A DNA stretch of 64,000 nucleotides, taken from positions 178,247-242,246 of the forward strand of contig JAKUCV010003057.1 of assembly GCA_028386065.3 (NCBI GenBank). The letters are read 5' to 3'. Source of the DNA: Turnera subulata. Its lineage: Eukaryota > Streptophyta > Magnoliopsida > Malpighiales > Passifloraceae. This document shows, in pieces, positions 1-10,869 of the stretch; the first letter of the stretch is position 1; each line of letters begins with the position of its first letter. A program made the position numbers and the translations under genes. A model generated the notes under the pieces. That model was not told the DNA's origin. It ran no database searches and saw only the letters and a program-made list of their open reading frames with translations.

Positions 1-111
1 ATCTGGGGGTCCACATATTGAAAAACTGACACCTTAGCTGTCTAAATTCAGGCTATAAGAAGGGAGTGGTAGAGTCAGAAAGATTCAAAAAAACTCAACA
101 AGACAAGAAAA

Positions 112-438
112 ATGCCTTCCCCAGCTACTGTTTTCTTTGTTGAGGGTGCCTCACTAGGAAGAAGGAATAGACTAGCTTATAACATGGTGAATGAGCAACA
201 GGAGGAATTACCGAGTGAACTCGCAAGAATTCCTCGTTTAGTGTTTTTTGATGAGCTTTACTCGTCTAGGTTCTTTGTGACTCCTATGGAAGAAACTTTC
301 TTCCTAGAGGACCAAAGCAATCTAAGGGCTTCCTTTTATGGCTCGGCTAACTCTATTATGTTTTTCATATCTGATAGACTGCAGGAATTTCAGTTAGAGC
401 CTTCATGTCAAATTTTAAATCAAAGCAGTTATTATTAG
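112..438 (+). other. Unrecognised open frame upstream of LINE fragment
   Basis: A 108-codon open frame opens with MPSPATVFFVEG. I recognise no domain in it. It lies just 5' of the LINE endonuclease fragment on the same strand, so it may be degenerate leader or first-ORF sequence of the same retroelement. It could equally be a chance frame. Confidence 0.2.
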
Positions 439-444
439 GTTTCC

Positions 445-762
445 ATGATGGCTCGGAGTGTCCCAAGGGTGACTGGGTTACCACCTACATGGCCTAAGGT
501 ACGACTTTTATTATGGAATTGCAGGGGTGTAGCAAGAAGGTCCCAAGATTTTGTGCGTACCTTAAGGGATCTGAAAAATCAGTACAAGCCCAACATGGTA
601 TTGATTACTGAAACTTTGTGGCAAGCTGAAGAAAATCATGGTGTGATTCCACTTCGTTTTCCTCCAACGAATCGGTTTGAGATACCTGGAGAAAATAACG
701 TGGGTGGTCTGTGGTTCTCCTGGAACGATAGTGTTAGGGTCAACATTAACAGTGAGGCTTAG
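445..762 (+). pseudogene. LINE (non-LTR retrotransposon) endonuclease fragment
   Basis: This 105-residue frame contains LLLWNCRGVARRS followed by NMVLITETLW and GGLWFSWND. That is the order seen at the N-terminus of the apurinic-type endonuclease of plant LINEs, which nicks target DNA before target-primed reverse transcription. Only the first ~90 residues of an endonuclease of roughly 230 are present. A stop follows GGLWFSWND by a few residues, and no reverse transcriptase follows, so this is a truncated dead copy. It is not associated with any gene here. The family assignment rests on motif recognition only. Confidence 0.6.
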
Positions 763-1836
763 AGTTTCAGGGTCAATGTTGTACCAATAGATAAATAACT
801 GTTAATACTCATGTATGAGAACCTCTTTGAATGTTCTCCAGTTATGGATCCATTTATGCAATAATAATATGCATGTTTGCCCTTAGCTTTGCCATTATTA
901 TCTCATTCACGGCCACATGGCACAAATAATTATTCTGTCTCATTCGCTTCAGGGAATAGAGCAGAATCAATTCAACGGGATCCATAATAATTTCTTTTTT
1001 TATTACTAGGGGTGTCTGAACTCTTCAAGAGTATATGCTCTTCCAGAGCGTTAATATATGATCTTCTAGATCATATTAAAGCATGCGTTCTTTAGGAACA
1101 TATTCAAACTTATGCTCTTCTGCAGCGTGTTAATCTTTTTCTCATTTCGAGATTGTACTATCACATGTTTTGTGAAATAGTTGACATCCACACATATAAT
1201 TCTCCCCCTTGGATGTCAACTTGCATTGTCTTCAGGACAAATACCTGAGCTATTATTCTAGAAACGATGATAAAATGTTGTAAAGTAAATAAAATAAAAT
1301 AAAATAATACATAATAATAAAACTGAAATATAAAATAAAATTATTCAATATATACTGGCTTGCACCTTCAGGGTAAGCAAGATAATAACAGTATCCATCT
1401 TCGGATGGTCATACAATATCCACCTTCTGGTGGTTATATCTTTTTTAATTTTTCTCAAAGATCTCCGGGATCTTTTTACCAGTAAAACTTCCAGTCTCTA
1501 CTTTACATTCGGTTTTATTGCGTCTTCCAGACGATATGCATTTAAATGCATTCAATGCCCATAACAAATTTCTTCCGAAATTTTTAAGGGCCTCCAATAT
1601 TTGTAACATGATCCACATAATTGAAAAAATTAAATAAATAAAAGACTTAAATAAAATAAATAAATATGGGCCTTTTATTAATAAGCCCAATTAAAATAAT
1701 TGACAGAAAATTAAATGCAATGGACCTTGTATGAGCCTAATTAAAACGTAAATTAAAGCGAAAAATTAAATATGATGGGCCTTTTAATAGCCCACTTAAA
1801 AATTTAAATAAAAACATAAAATATGCTTACTCGATA
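763..1836. other. AT-rich non-coding repeat-like sequence
   Basis: No credible coding frame. The stretch holds short A/T microsatellite-like runs and sections such as CTCCCCCTTGGATGTCAAC near 1203-1221, which look like untranslated or LTR sequence of a plant retroelement. No paired ends were found, so it is left unclassified. Confidence 0.4.
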
Positions 1837-1913
1837 AAGGCGGCTTAGCCGGCCAATAAATGAAACAAGGCGGCTTTGCCGGCCGATAAAGAGATAAGGC
1901 AGCTTAGCCAGCC
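1837..1913. repeat. Three-copy ~30 bp GC-rich tandem repeat
   Basis: The unit AAGGCGGCTTAGCCGGCC, or a close variant, begins near 1837, 1867 and 1896, separated by A/T-rich linkers. Each unit contains a GGC(T/A)...AGCC/GCC self-complementary core. The GC content stands out against the surrounding AT-rich DNA. Confidence 0.65.
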
Positions 1914-2019
1914 AATATTGAATACTTATCATATGTATATTTTCAGAAATATTATTATTATTATTATTTTTAGATTATATTCATTTTTATTATTATTTTC
2001 TTTTATTAATTTCCGGACT

Positions 2020-2690
2020 GGGCCAAATAGTGCGGAGGCGGTGCAGGCGACAACGGCAGCTGTCGTCGGTGGCGTCGCGGCAAGACCCAACTGCAACAGG
2101 CGGCACAGTGACGACGGGTGGTTCTGCCCATCGGTCGACTTCCTCCAAGCAGCAGCACATCGAGGCGGTAACGCGGCGCAGGGAGCGATTCGCGGCAGCA
2201 GGCGGCTGCTGGTGCACGTGGAGAGGAAGGCAGACCCGACTCGGCGGCAACGGGTCACGGATCTTGTTGCCGGGTTTTTGCTTGTCGTCGGCGCGTGCGG
2301 CGGCGGCGGTGGAAGGGGTAGACGCCGTCGAAGTCGCGACGGCACGGCGGCGGGACCGGTGCCGGCAGTGAGACTAACAGCGGCCTAGAGCTCATCACGG
2401 TGAACAGTAACCGAGGGTGACTACACTGTAGCTCACCTTCGTTTCTAGTTTTTTTTGTTGTCTTCTTTTCTTCTTGTCTGCACTGGTTTGTAGCTCTGGG
2501 TAGAATCAATCGTGCTGATAACGTGTTGTAAGTAATGGGATAGTGATGAGGAAGAAGAAGAAGAGAAGAGAAGAAGGGAGGCAATAACAGGAAGAGCCGA
2601 TGGCTCAGTTCAGTTTTATTGAATCATACACTGACAATAAACTCAGTACAATATATAATGAGAAGGGTACTGTGTGTTAGGTGTAACAAT
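2020..2690 (-). mobile_element. Probable LTR-retrotransposon end (GC-rich leader, primer-site-like motif)
   Basis: A GC-rich tract at 2025-2395 has overlapping frames on both strands with no recognisable protein. It is followed by a minus-strand motif resembling a primer-binding region (CGTTATCAGCACGAT, complement of about 2508-2523). Next to it lies TGTTGTAA, which would be the inner edge of an LTR running towards about 2688, where GTGTAACA could be the outer end. I found no second LTR or coding region, so this is at best a fragment. Boundaries and class are tentative. Confidence 0.3.
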
Positions 2691-2960
2691 GACATACATA
2701 ATACACACGTTTTATAGCATAAATTATAATAGTGTACAAAATTTAAATTATAATAGCGTACATAGATTGTGTTGTGAAAGAAGTGATATCTATAATTTAC
2801 AAGTTGATTATAATAAAGTAAAGTACCTGAATAGATACAAATAAAATTAAAAAATGTGAATTCGGTCCTCACAATATAGATACCAATTGAAACTGAGAAG
2901 TAATTCCTATGTTGCCACTGTCCAACCCGCGTATATGTATAAATAGACTTCTCAATTCGT

Positions 2961-3510
2961 GTTGTCATGTCGAGTTGAACAAGTAAATGGGCTCCAATTC
3001 TTCAACCCGACCCTATTTAATAATCGTATCGTATCAAATCCATTTATTATCGTGTCGGGTTTGGGTTGACCTAAGGGTTAGCTATTAAATTTAGCAAGTC
3101 TAAAAATCAGTTTGAAATTTTTCTATTTTGCACAAGTCTGTTTGTATTTTTTAAGCAAATAGACATAATTATATTTTATCATATGTTAAATAAAATTATA
3201 AATTATGGAATCATAATGTAATGATATTTTGAAGTATTTATAAAAATATTTTTAGATAATTTTAGTAACTTTGACCTTAAATATTAAATAATTCTTGTAT
3301 TAAATTAGAAAAATATTTGTACCTTAAATATAATCGGGTCATAAACAGGTACCCATTAGGTTAGCGGGTCAACCCACAACCTGACCTGCTAATTTTCATG
3401 TCGTGTCGGTTTGGCCCATTAAACTAAATGGGTTGAAAATCTCTGACCTATACCTGTTAATTTCGTATCGGGTTGTCGTGTCAATACTCGGTTTGCCAGG
3501 TCTATATATA
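2961..3510. other. Possible degenerate non-autonomous hAT-like element
   Basis: Clusters of GGGTT/AACCC-type motifs (for example TCGTGTCGGGTTTGGGTTG near 3050 and AGCGGGTCAACCCACAACC near 3363) flank an AT-rich centre. Such subterminal clusters are typical of plant non-autonomous hAT elements. No clear terminal inverted repeat or 8-bp target duplication was seen. Confidence 0.25.
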
Positions 3511-3854
3511 AATAAGTGCCTCTATCATGGTATATATGTAGAATTAGTAAGACATTATTGTCTACCATCACAATTTTTATTTTTTTGATGAATAACCATC
3601 ACAATTTTAAAAGCATTTTTAACAAAAACTTAAAACAGTATGTATTATTCAAATTCAAGTCAAATGATTAAAATGTAATTTTTAGTCAAGTTTTAAACAA
3701 GTATTCGTACATGGTACCAAAGGAAGAGGCAACCTAACTCCTTTTTTCATCGTTGTTCGCTCAATTTGAATTTGCCTATGTAGTATTATGCTTATGAAGC
3801 CTTAATGAATTCGCTGGTTCTATGAAGAGGTTATTTTGGAATGCTCTGCTAACA

Positions 3855-3925
3855 GCACCAGTGGTCTAGTGGTAGAATAGTACCCTGCCACGGTACAGAC
3901 CCGGGTTCGATTCCCGGCTGGTGCA
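3855..3925 (+). tRNA. tRNA-Gly (GCC)
   Basis: This is a full 71-nt cloverleaf without CCA or intron. The acceptor stem pairs GCACCAG (3855-3861) with CTGGTGC (3918-3924), with discriminator A at 3925. The anticodon stem TACC/GGTA encloses the loop CTGCCAC, placing anticodon GCC at 3887-3889. The T-arm CCCGGGTTCGATTCCCGG contains the internal B-box promoter GGTTCGATTCC. It decodes GGC/GGT glycine codons. All four stems pair without mismatch, so it should be functional. Confidence 0.95.
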
Positions 3926-4072
3926 TATCAAGCTGTGACGATACCTGTGCTCGATGTGGTAGTTGGGTCTATCACGACCGGCAGATATTGGGTCATGGGT
4001 TCGATCCCTGGGATTGAGGAAGGGCCGGGTTTGATTCCCGGCTGCTGCATCTCAAGCTGTGACGATACCGTA
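3926..4072 (+). repeat. Partial duplication of the tRNA-Gly 3' half and its downstream flank
   Basis: The sequence from the T-arm through the tRNA end and on into CAAGCTGTGACGATACC (about 3902-3943) recurs at about 4024-4068, with GCCGGGTTTGATTCCCGGC and GCTGCTGCA followed by the same flank. The second copy lacks the 5' half and anticodon and has a changed acceptor strand, so it is a tRNA pseudogene fragment. Between the copies lies another B-box-like GGGTTCGATCCC near 3999. Confidence 0.75.
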
Positions 4073-4603
4073 CCAAAAAGACATTCTAAAACAAATGATT
4101 TTCTTTTTCCTTTTTCTAATAAATTCAGAATCTAACCGTGCACGGTAATGGCATATGAGATACGCCTAAAGTATCAGAAGCATTTGGAGTTTGGACAAAT
4201 TAATTAATTTATACGTTCTTCCTCATCTCCAATTAAACCCATAACACAATTTTCCTGAACACAGGTGTGCAGTACATAGCTCCAAAAAAATTATTAGCAG
4301 GGGCATATAAAATAACTACACGATTGTGCATTCAAGGCATGAATCTAATGTCTGTGAAAACACCAAAATACTTTCTCTCCCAAATTTTGTACCGCTTAGC
4401 TCCAACATGACATCAATAATATAACGCATTATAAGTTGTCTGATCACGCTTTTGCTTCAAACTAATATTAGCAGCATCATGAGAACTCCCAACATGCCTC
4501 TTATACTTTGTGTCATAGCAATGTGAGAATAATGTTCTCCTTGAGAAGTTGTACCAACAAGTAAATCTTCACTTGGACTTAATCCAATCTCAATAAGAAC
4601 ATT
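4073..4603. other. Intergenic; 3' flank of the UQCC1 homologue
   Basis: No coding signal was seen on either strand. The part nearest 4603 is expected to hold the 3' UTR of the minus-strand gene that follows. Confidence 0.5.
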
Positions 4604-7600
4604 TCACCTTTTTACTGAATCAGATGACATTTTCTCCAAGGTGGTGAACATGAAATTGCCGGAAAACATGGCCTCTTTGTCTGCAAATCCAGTTTTGCAA
4701 CTTAGTCAGGTTTTTTGTGCTTATCAACAGACACACAGACATTGGAAGCTCAAAGTATGTTATATAGATCTTATAAACACAGGAATTCTTGTCTAGAATA
4801 CAATCAAAACAATTCAGAACAATTTTTTGAAGATTATAGAACATTCTGGCACTACGTAAAGTATGTTTAGTGAAAAGCTACCTAATGCATGATATGCAAC
4901 TGAGTTAATATGCAACTTACGATGGAAGCAACCAACCGAGAAGAATAGATATTACCAATAACGAAAATCAACATTCGGGTAAAGCATATAACAATTTGAT
5001 GAAGCAACTACATTCATCTAGAATGGCATAGCTATAGGTATTCTCGCTCATTTACATATCACCAAATGCTATTTCATAGAGATAATGTTTTAACAACGGA
5101 AACCATGCCCAACTGGTGAACCAAATCAAATATCACTGCATAACTGCAATACTCCTAAACTTCAAATGCAACAACCTTTTTCTAAAAACTACTTCCTACT
5201 TCGTCAATGTGTTTTTACATTTAAGCTTCTTTTTGTTCTTCCATTTTTCTGACCAGCTCAGGGGGCTGGTGTTGACCAAAGAAGTCATAATTATGGGTCC
5301 GTGTGAGTTTATCTAGCCATTTAATGTAGACAACATAGGTCATTGACAGAGATCAACAATTTGTTTTTGGCAGATAAGAAATGTGCAAGTTATCAATAGA
5401 GGAAGGAATACTAGACCCACCTGTTAAGGAAAAGCAACTCACTTCACGGCGTACATACCTGGCCATCGCCTGCATAGCAATGATATATCAGTGCTCTCGT
5501 GAAACTTTCGTACTCCAAAAAGGAGAGGTTCAAATTCATCTTTTCTCAAATGAATCACAGCAAAGAAACAAAGGGAAAAGCAAAGAAGAAAATATACTTG
5601 GACAGCCTGTGATGCAGCAGGGTCTGGCTCCGCTGAACCGTCATCAGAAAAAATATTCCTGCAAACAAAGATAACTTAGCTGTAGGTTGTCAAAAACAGG
5701 AGATCCAGTTTTCATATACAAGAAAAAGTACAATCTTCAGTATTTTTTTTCTTGGCAAAAAAAATGAAAATGAAGAAAATTCTATAGCAAAAATTCTAAT
5801 CTTTCTACATTTACCTTTTCATATCATAGTTTTTTCACATAATCACACTAGAGAGCCTCTCAACAAAACATATGAACGTGAAGCGAAAATCTATGTTGGC
5901 AACTGACATGTGCAGGAAAATCTCAATGCACATGAAACAGATAAAAGCCATGAAAAGTACCACCACCTTTTGGAAGTATGATCCAACTTCTGGTCATTCC
6001 AAAACTTGTGATACTGTTATTAATTACTTCAGACATGCTTCCACCACATATTTTGGTAGTATTTGTCATTTTCGCATGCTTTTCTTGGATTGGCACTGAC
6101 TAACCAACGTCGGTCGTCTTGGACCTTAGATAAATAGGTTCCATTTTCTCCTCAAAGAACTTAAGTATCTGGAAATTCCATCTATACAGCAACCTCGTCC
6201 GATAATGTTGTAATTATACGTATATAATAGTGGATAAACAGAAAGGGCAAACACCGATTATAGGTAAAGAGCATCCTGGCACATGCCAAACTCCATATTA
6301 GACAGGTGAGTTGAGATGGCCCTACAACTCATCCTAATGAACAACATCCAAGCATCACTAAGGTCAATTTTTTAAAAAATTGCAAAGCAGATTTTTTGGA
6401 AAAATACAAATGACAATCTGTTCATAGTACAAAAGTCAAAATTCACCAAGCCAAAAGGACACTTATATATTATCCAGATCTTGCTAGTAGTTGATGTTGT
6501 CTCCTAATGCACCATACCCATATCAAAACTTTTATATGAAACAAAAAGCAATCCTAGCCGCAACACTTTTACTGTACAAAAATTGAATCAAGGACGTACA
6601 GAACTGAGAGCAATTTACTCCCAAAAATTAAGTCCAGATTGACAAACCAGTATAAATACCAAGCATCAAGGTGAGTTGACTGTAGCACATGTCAAATATT
6701 CCATCATTCAGTGGGCAGAGAAAGAATGCAGAAGAGAATATAGCTGGAGACTATAAATCAAAAACCAAGATACAACTTTCACTCTGCTACAAGAGAAGAA
6801 TTATTACAAAGGAATTCACGGACCAGACCCAGGTGGCAGTCTTACCTCCATAATACTGTTGGTAGTTCATCCGCTTTAGCCTCAGGAAGCATGGCTTTAT
6901 CGTAAGCAACAATATTTCCATAGAATATCTTTTCCAACTCTTTCATCCATTTGGTCAACAGTAAGTTAACCTGAAATTTCAACAATACAATAAGTGCAAT
7001 AGTCTATACCACTAAAGCAAAACGCCTTATTTATTCAGTTCCAAAAGCCAACAACTTACACATGTACATAGTGTACCATCCTACATCCCAAACAACAACC
7101 CTACCACTGAAAGCTTAGCTAGCAATGGGTTATGTATTACTGCTGAGTTTAGTTGAGAATTCAAAGTGCATACTAACAAGCTTTTAGGGACAGTCAGCAG
7201 CAAAACAATGGATGGTCTTTCCTACAACTGAAAACGGATTTCAATTTTAAAAATACAGAAAACAACAGATAGATTTATAATTCACGATGTATGGTCTACT
7301 GTGCCCTACTAACATTTTTGAAGTTACCCTTATAACTTTCAATAGATTGACTAGGATACTCCGTTATACAATTTTATCAGCAAAATGAGCATCACATGCA
7401 GGCAGAATAATTGAACTTTAAAATCCCAAGAAAATGTAGAGATATAAATAGAGGAAACAGATTACCCCTGCTTTTGAAACTCTCATCTCCACGTCATGAT
7501 TGTAAATCTCATAGACATATTGCCCAAACTCAACACCTTCTGTCCCCTCTTGTTTCAGACGGCGTAGGATAAACCACATATGGAGTACAAGCAATGAGAA

Positions 7601-8684
7601 CGTCATTTTGAATGTTTTCTCCAAGTTGAATACTGCAGCACGAAGCAGGCAGTTAAATTAACCCAGTATAAAAGTTATAAAGCTTAATTGCGTCAAAATT
7701 ATTTGAAATTACTGTGAGGACAAAAGAAGATGGAAACAATAAATCAAAAACTGCCCCACCTCCATATCAAATACAACCAACAAGTAGCTCGCAATATAAA
7801 AATAGCAACTTAGAAACTGCTGAAAATCTATTTTGAACCTATGATTTCCCATGGTACACAATCCACACAAATTGAAAAGGTTTGTCAAAGCAATTGGAGA
7901 GAAAAATTGAGAGCAAGATAGATTGTTTTAACGATGACTAGAAGCATAGCAATAGGGTCACCTTCATAGATGGCAGGCTTCTCTACTTGTGAAATGATCC
8001 GGCGGTACACCACATTTGCTCCTCTGATAGACTTGCTTTGTTTACTATAAAACAGCATCAATTTAAGCATGAAGCGTCGAATCCCTTCATATTGAGGCTC
8101 TTCAACTCTCAGTGGGGAGTCTCGGGGCAAAGCCAATGAGCAGGGCTTAGCCCAAAACATCTTGTCTACATTAACCTGTCAGAAGCATCTATTCGCAAGT
8201 CAAATACATGTACCCAAATTGGTAAAGCTTAAAAAAAAAAAAAACAAATAGCAAGCGAAAACCCAAAAGGGGATTGGCATAAAGGCCAGGACTTTAAGCT
8301 CCTCCTGCAATAGTTGATATTATCAAAATTGAAAAAGTTCCTCACTTAGTCAGAACCAAATCAAAATGGGCTCTACTAGCAAGCCAAAGCCAAATAAATT
8401 AAATTAAACAAGAACACGAACATGAATCTCCAATATTAAGTGGATAGGTACATCGGGTCCAATGTGGGGAAGCCGAGAAATGGGTAGTTGTGATTGCATA
8501 CCGGTGATTTGCTAGGGAACTCCTTTTGCGGAGAAAGGTTGTCAGGAGAAGGTGCCACAGTTGCTGCAGCAGCAGACTTGGCATAGCTTTGACGGCGAGA
8601 AATAAAAAGGCAATCTTTTCTGGATTGACCCATCATTTGCTTTGATATGTGAGAAAAAGCTGCTCTGCTCCATCTTGGTACCAT
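4604..8684 (-). CDS. UQCC1: Ubiquinol-cytochrome c chaperone (CBP3/UQCC1) homologue, 7 exons
   Basis: The exons, in coding order, are 8684-8502, 8175-7962, 7632-7466, 6970-6846, 5658-5598, 5469-5421 and 4680-4604. All have GT/AG borders, phases join, and they give 291 residues ending in TGA. Family members bind newly made cytochrome b at the mitochondrial ribosome and are needed to assemble respiratory complex III. The core domain is visible as RFMLKLMLFYSKQ, LVLHMWFILRRLKQEG, VYEIYNHDVEMRV, WMKELEKIFYGN and a C-terminal MFSGNFMFTTLE. The N-terminus is Arg/Ser-rich without acidic residues, fitting a mitochondrial presequence. The start at 8684 (MVPRWSRAA) is the only in-frame Met after a likely 5'-UTR intron (8817-8699, GTCAGT...TTGTAG). 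Length is normal for plant members and no damage is seen. Exons 5-7 are short; the model rests on phase and conservation. Confidence 0.88.
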
Positions 8685-8934
8685 TGCCACCAACTTTCCT
8701 ACAATATATATCACACCCCCAAAGGGACAATAAACTATCGAATCCACAAAAACATATAAGCAGAGCAGACACGGCCGCTTGTAAAGAAAAATGATTTGTC
8801 TTATTTCTGACACTGACCTGTAACAACCCGAAGCTCTTCCCAGCGAGTTGAGTACTCTTGGCCTGTAATGGGTTCTCGTGAAATTTAGAGTGTGGAGAGT
8901 TTCTGTTGCATCCGAAGTTCCACGTCCTCTCTTA

Positions 8935-8982
8935 AAACCCTTGAAGAGAGAGAGAGAGAGGGAGGGAGGGGAGGGGAGGGGA
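8935..8982. repeat. (GA)n microsatellite running into G-runs in the UQCC1 promoter/leader
   Basis: A GA dinucleotide run at about 8946-8960 continues into G-runs at 8961-8981 on the plus strand (GG, GGG, GGGG, GGGG, GGGG, separated by single A). This matches a G-quadruplex pattern. It lies about 275-300 bp upstream of the UQCC1 start codon on the template strand. Confidence 0.7.
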
Positions 8983-9633
8983 CAAGTGCATGTTCTTTGA
9001 AGATCAGTAGTGGGCTTTTTGGTTGTCTTTGGGCCTTAACCGGATCCATCCTCTCCCGAGGTAAAAATAATTCATACATAAGTAGAAGGTAAATAAGTTT
9101 ATTTCATACATTTGATCTACTCATCTAAACTTTCTAATTGGAATTGATTAATTCTTCAAACTGAACTTTATGTTATAATTAAATAAGCCTTTAAGTTTTA
9201 TGTTCATAATTTTTTTTAATTAACTCTTTTGATTGATCTTGACTAAACCCTAATTAAAATAGACGGAAGATATAAATAAATTGAAATGAAATTTCCATCT
9301 AAAAAACTTATTGATTAGACTGATTTTGTGCTGACTAATAGTTGGGAGGGAGCCGTTTACTTTGTAAGTGTCTAGCTGGTACAAGACCAAAGGGGGGACT
9401 ATATTTTATTTTATTTTATTTTATGAAGTGTGGCGTTGACATTTTAGTGATGTTCAAGTTGGACTACAAACAAAGTCATGAACAAAAAAGCGTACTTGAG
9501 AATCAACAACTGCAACTGGCTTGCTTATTCTGCAATCTTCATCCCCTTGACTTGATCCTTATAAATTTACGCATTTTTGCTACCAAAAACAATACAACTC
9601 CAACATTGAATCCTTTCTTTTCTTTTCTCCACA
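8983..9633. promoter_or_regulatory. Intergenic region with F-box gene promoter
   Basis: This is a shared upstream region between the divergent UQCC1 homologue and the F-box gene. A TATA-like TTATAAAT lies at 9559-9566, about 70 bp upstream of the F-box ATG. Otherwise it is AT-rich with no coding signal. Confidence 0.4.
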
Positions 9634-10869
9634 ATGCTCTCCACCAAAAGAACCAAAACTACATCCTCCTTTCCTTCACCAATAGACACCATTGCCAACA
9701 ATGATGACCTCTTAAAAGAAATCCTACTCCGCCTACCCATCAAATCCCTCCTCAAGTTCAAGACTGTATCCAAGCATTGGCTTTCTCTCATTTCCAACCC
9801 TCATTTCTCTCGCTTTTATAGACCCCATTCCAACTCCCCCTGTGCTCTCTTTCTCCGTTCAAGCAATCGTCCATTGAACCCTGAGTATGGCTTCTACACC
9901 CTTCAAACTTCCACCAACTCAAATGCTCCCTTTAAAACCCTGACTTTCACTGTCGACAGTGGAGGCATCGAAATCATCCAATCCTGTAATGGTTTACTAC
10001 TGTGTGCCACTTTTCGAACGAGGTACAGATCGAAAAGAAACTACTATGTCTACAATCCTACTACCAGGCACTATACCACATTGCCTCATCCACTTCCAGG
10101 TCGCATTTCAGGTGTTAGTTTAGCTTTTGACCCTTCAAAATCTCCTCATTACAAAGCAGTTTGCGTGACCAATTCCCGGTCTTTACGAAACCATCTTCAG
10201 ATTCAGATTTATTCATCAGAAACTGGTCCATGGAGGACCTCAGCTGTTCCTTTCACTACAACAGGCAATATTGAGTTTGATTGTGGGGTCTTTTGCAACG
10301 GTGCTATTCACTGGATCAGTGATTCGGGTAGGTGCTTATATTTTGAGGTTGATCGAGAACTGTTAAAAGAAATGCCAATGCCTCCAATTCCTGATGGTTG
10401 GGACCAAAGGAGGGTTCGGTATTTCGGAGAGTCTAGAGGCAGCTTGTTTCTTGTAGAGATTTATAAGCCTCCTCATGACCACCAATTGGAAGTATATGAG
10501 TTGGCAAGTGACTACTCTGGATGGTTCCCAAAGTATCAGGTTGATATTAATGCGGTTGCAGCTGCATTTCCTGAGATGGGCAGGGATTATCTACAAGACC
10601 CTAGTATATTGAACTACTATGCTTTTCAGATATTGTGTGTTGTCAAAGGAGAAACTGAGGATGGCTCTTACTTGGTGCTGCATATACCAAACAAACTGAT
10701 ACGCTATGAATTCAAAGCTAAGAGGTTTCAAAAGCTTCATGATTTTGTTTTATCAGAGAAAATGCTTCATGATATTCCTCCTAATGGTAGGCTTTTGGCG
10801 CAGGAGAGTGCAAAACACTTTGCATTGTGTAGTACTTACGAGTACATTGAGAGTCTTGCTTCTGTATGA
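9634..10869 (+). CDS. F-box protein with F-box-associated C-terminal domain
   Basis: This intronless gene encodes 411 residues. The F-box lies at about residues 23-65 (DDLLKEILLRLPIKSLLKFK, then VSKHWLSLISNPHFSRFY) and binds SKP1 in SCF E3 ubiquitin ligases. The rest follows the plant F-box-associated (FBA) pattern of beta-propeller-like blades: IIQSCNGLLLCATF, YVYNPTTRHYTTLP, SLAFDPSKSPHYKAVCV, IQIYSSETGPWR, GAIHWISD and LEVYELASDYSGW. This part would bind the substrate, which cannot be inferred. Length and intronless structure are normal for the family. The start is the first Met, follows a plausible TATA box and has an uninterrupted frame. The protein is nuclear or cytosolic, with no signal peptide. 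Confidence 0.92.
   Translation: MLSTKRTKTTSSFPSPIDTIANNDDLLKEILLRLPIKSLLKFKTVSKHWLSLISNPHFSRFYRPHSNSPCALFLRSSNRPLNPEYGFYTLQTSTNSNAPFKTLTFTVDSGGIEIIQSCNGLLLCATFRTRYRSKRNYYVYNPTTRHYTTLPHPLPGRISGVSLAFDPSKSPHYKAVCVTNSRSLRNHLQIQIYSSETGPWRTSAVPFTTTGNIEFDCGVFCNGAIHWISDSGRCLYFEVDRELLKEMPMPPIPDGWDQRRVRYFGESRGSLFLVEIYKPPHDHQLEVYELASDYSGWFPKYQVDINAVAAAFPEMGRDYLQDPSILNYYAFQILCVVKGETEDGSYLVLHIPNKLIRYEFKAKRFQKLHDFVLSEKMLHDIPPNGRLLAQESAKHFALCSTYEYIESLASV

Noticed and set aside
1929..2388. Overlapping frames on both strands in GC-rich block
   Set aside because: Low stop frequency from high GC content explains them; no motif was seen.
3960..4020. Second complete tRNA between the duplicated tRNA-Gly segments
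   Set aside because: Only a T-arm-like GGGTTCGATCCC is present; acceptor and anticodon stems do not form.
5116..6099. Plus-strand frames antisense to UQCC1
   Set aside because: They cover introns and the reverse of exons 5 and 6 of the well-supported minus-strand gene.
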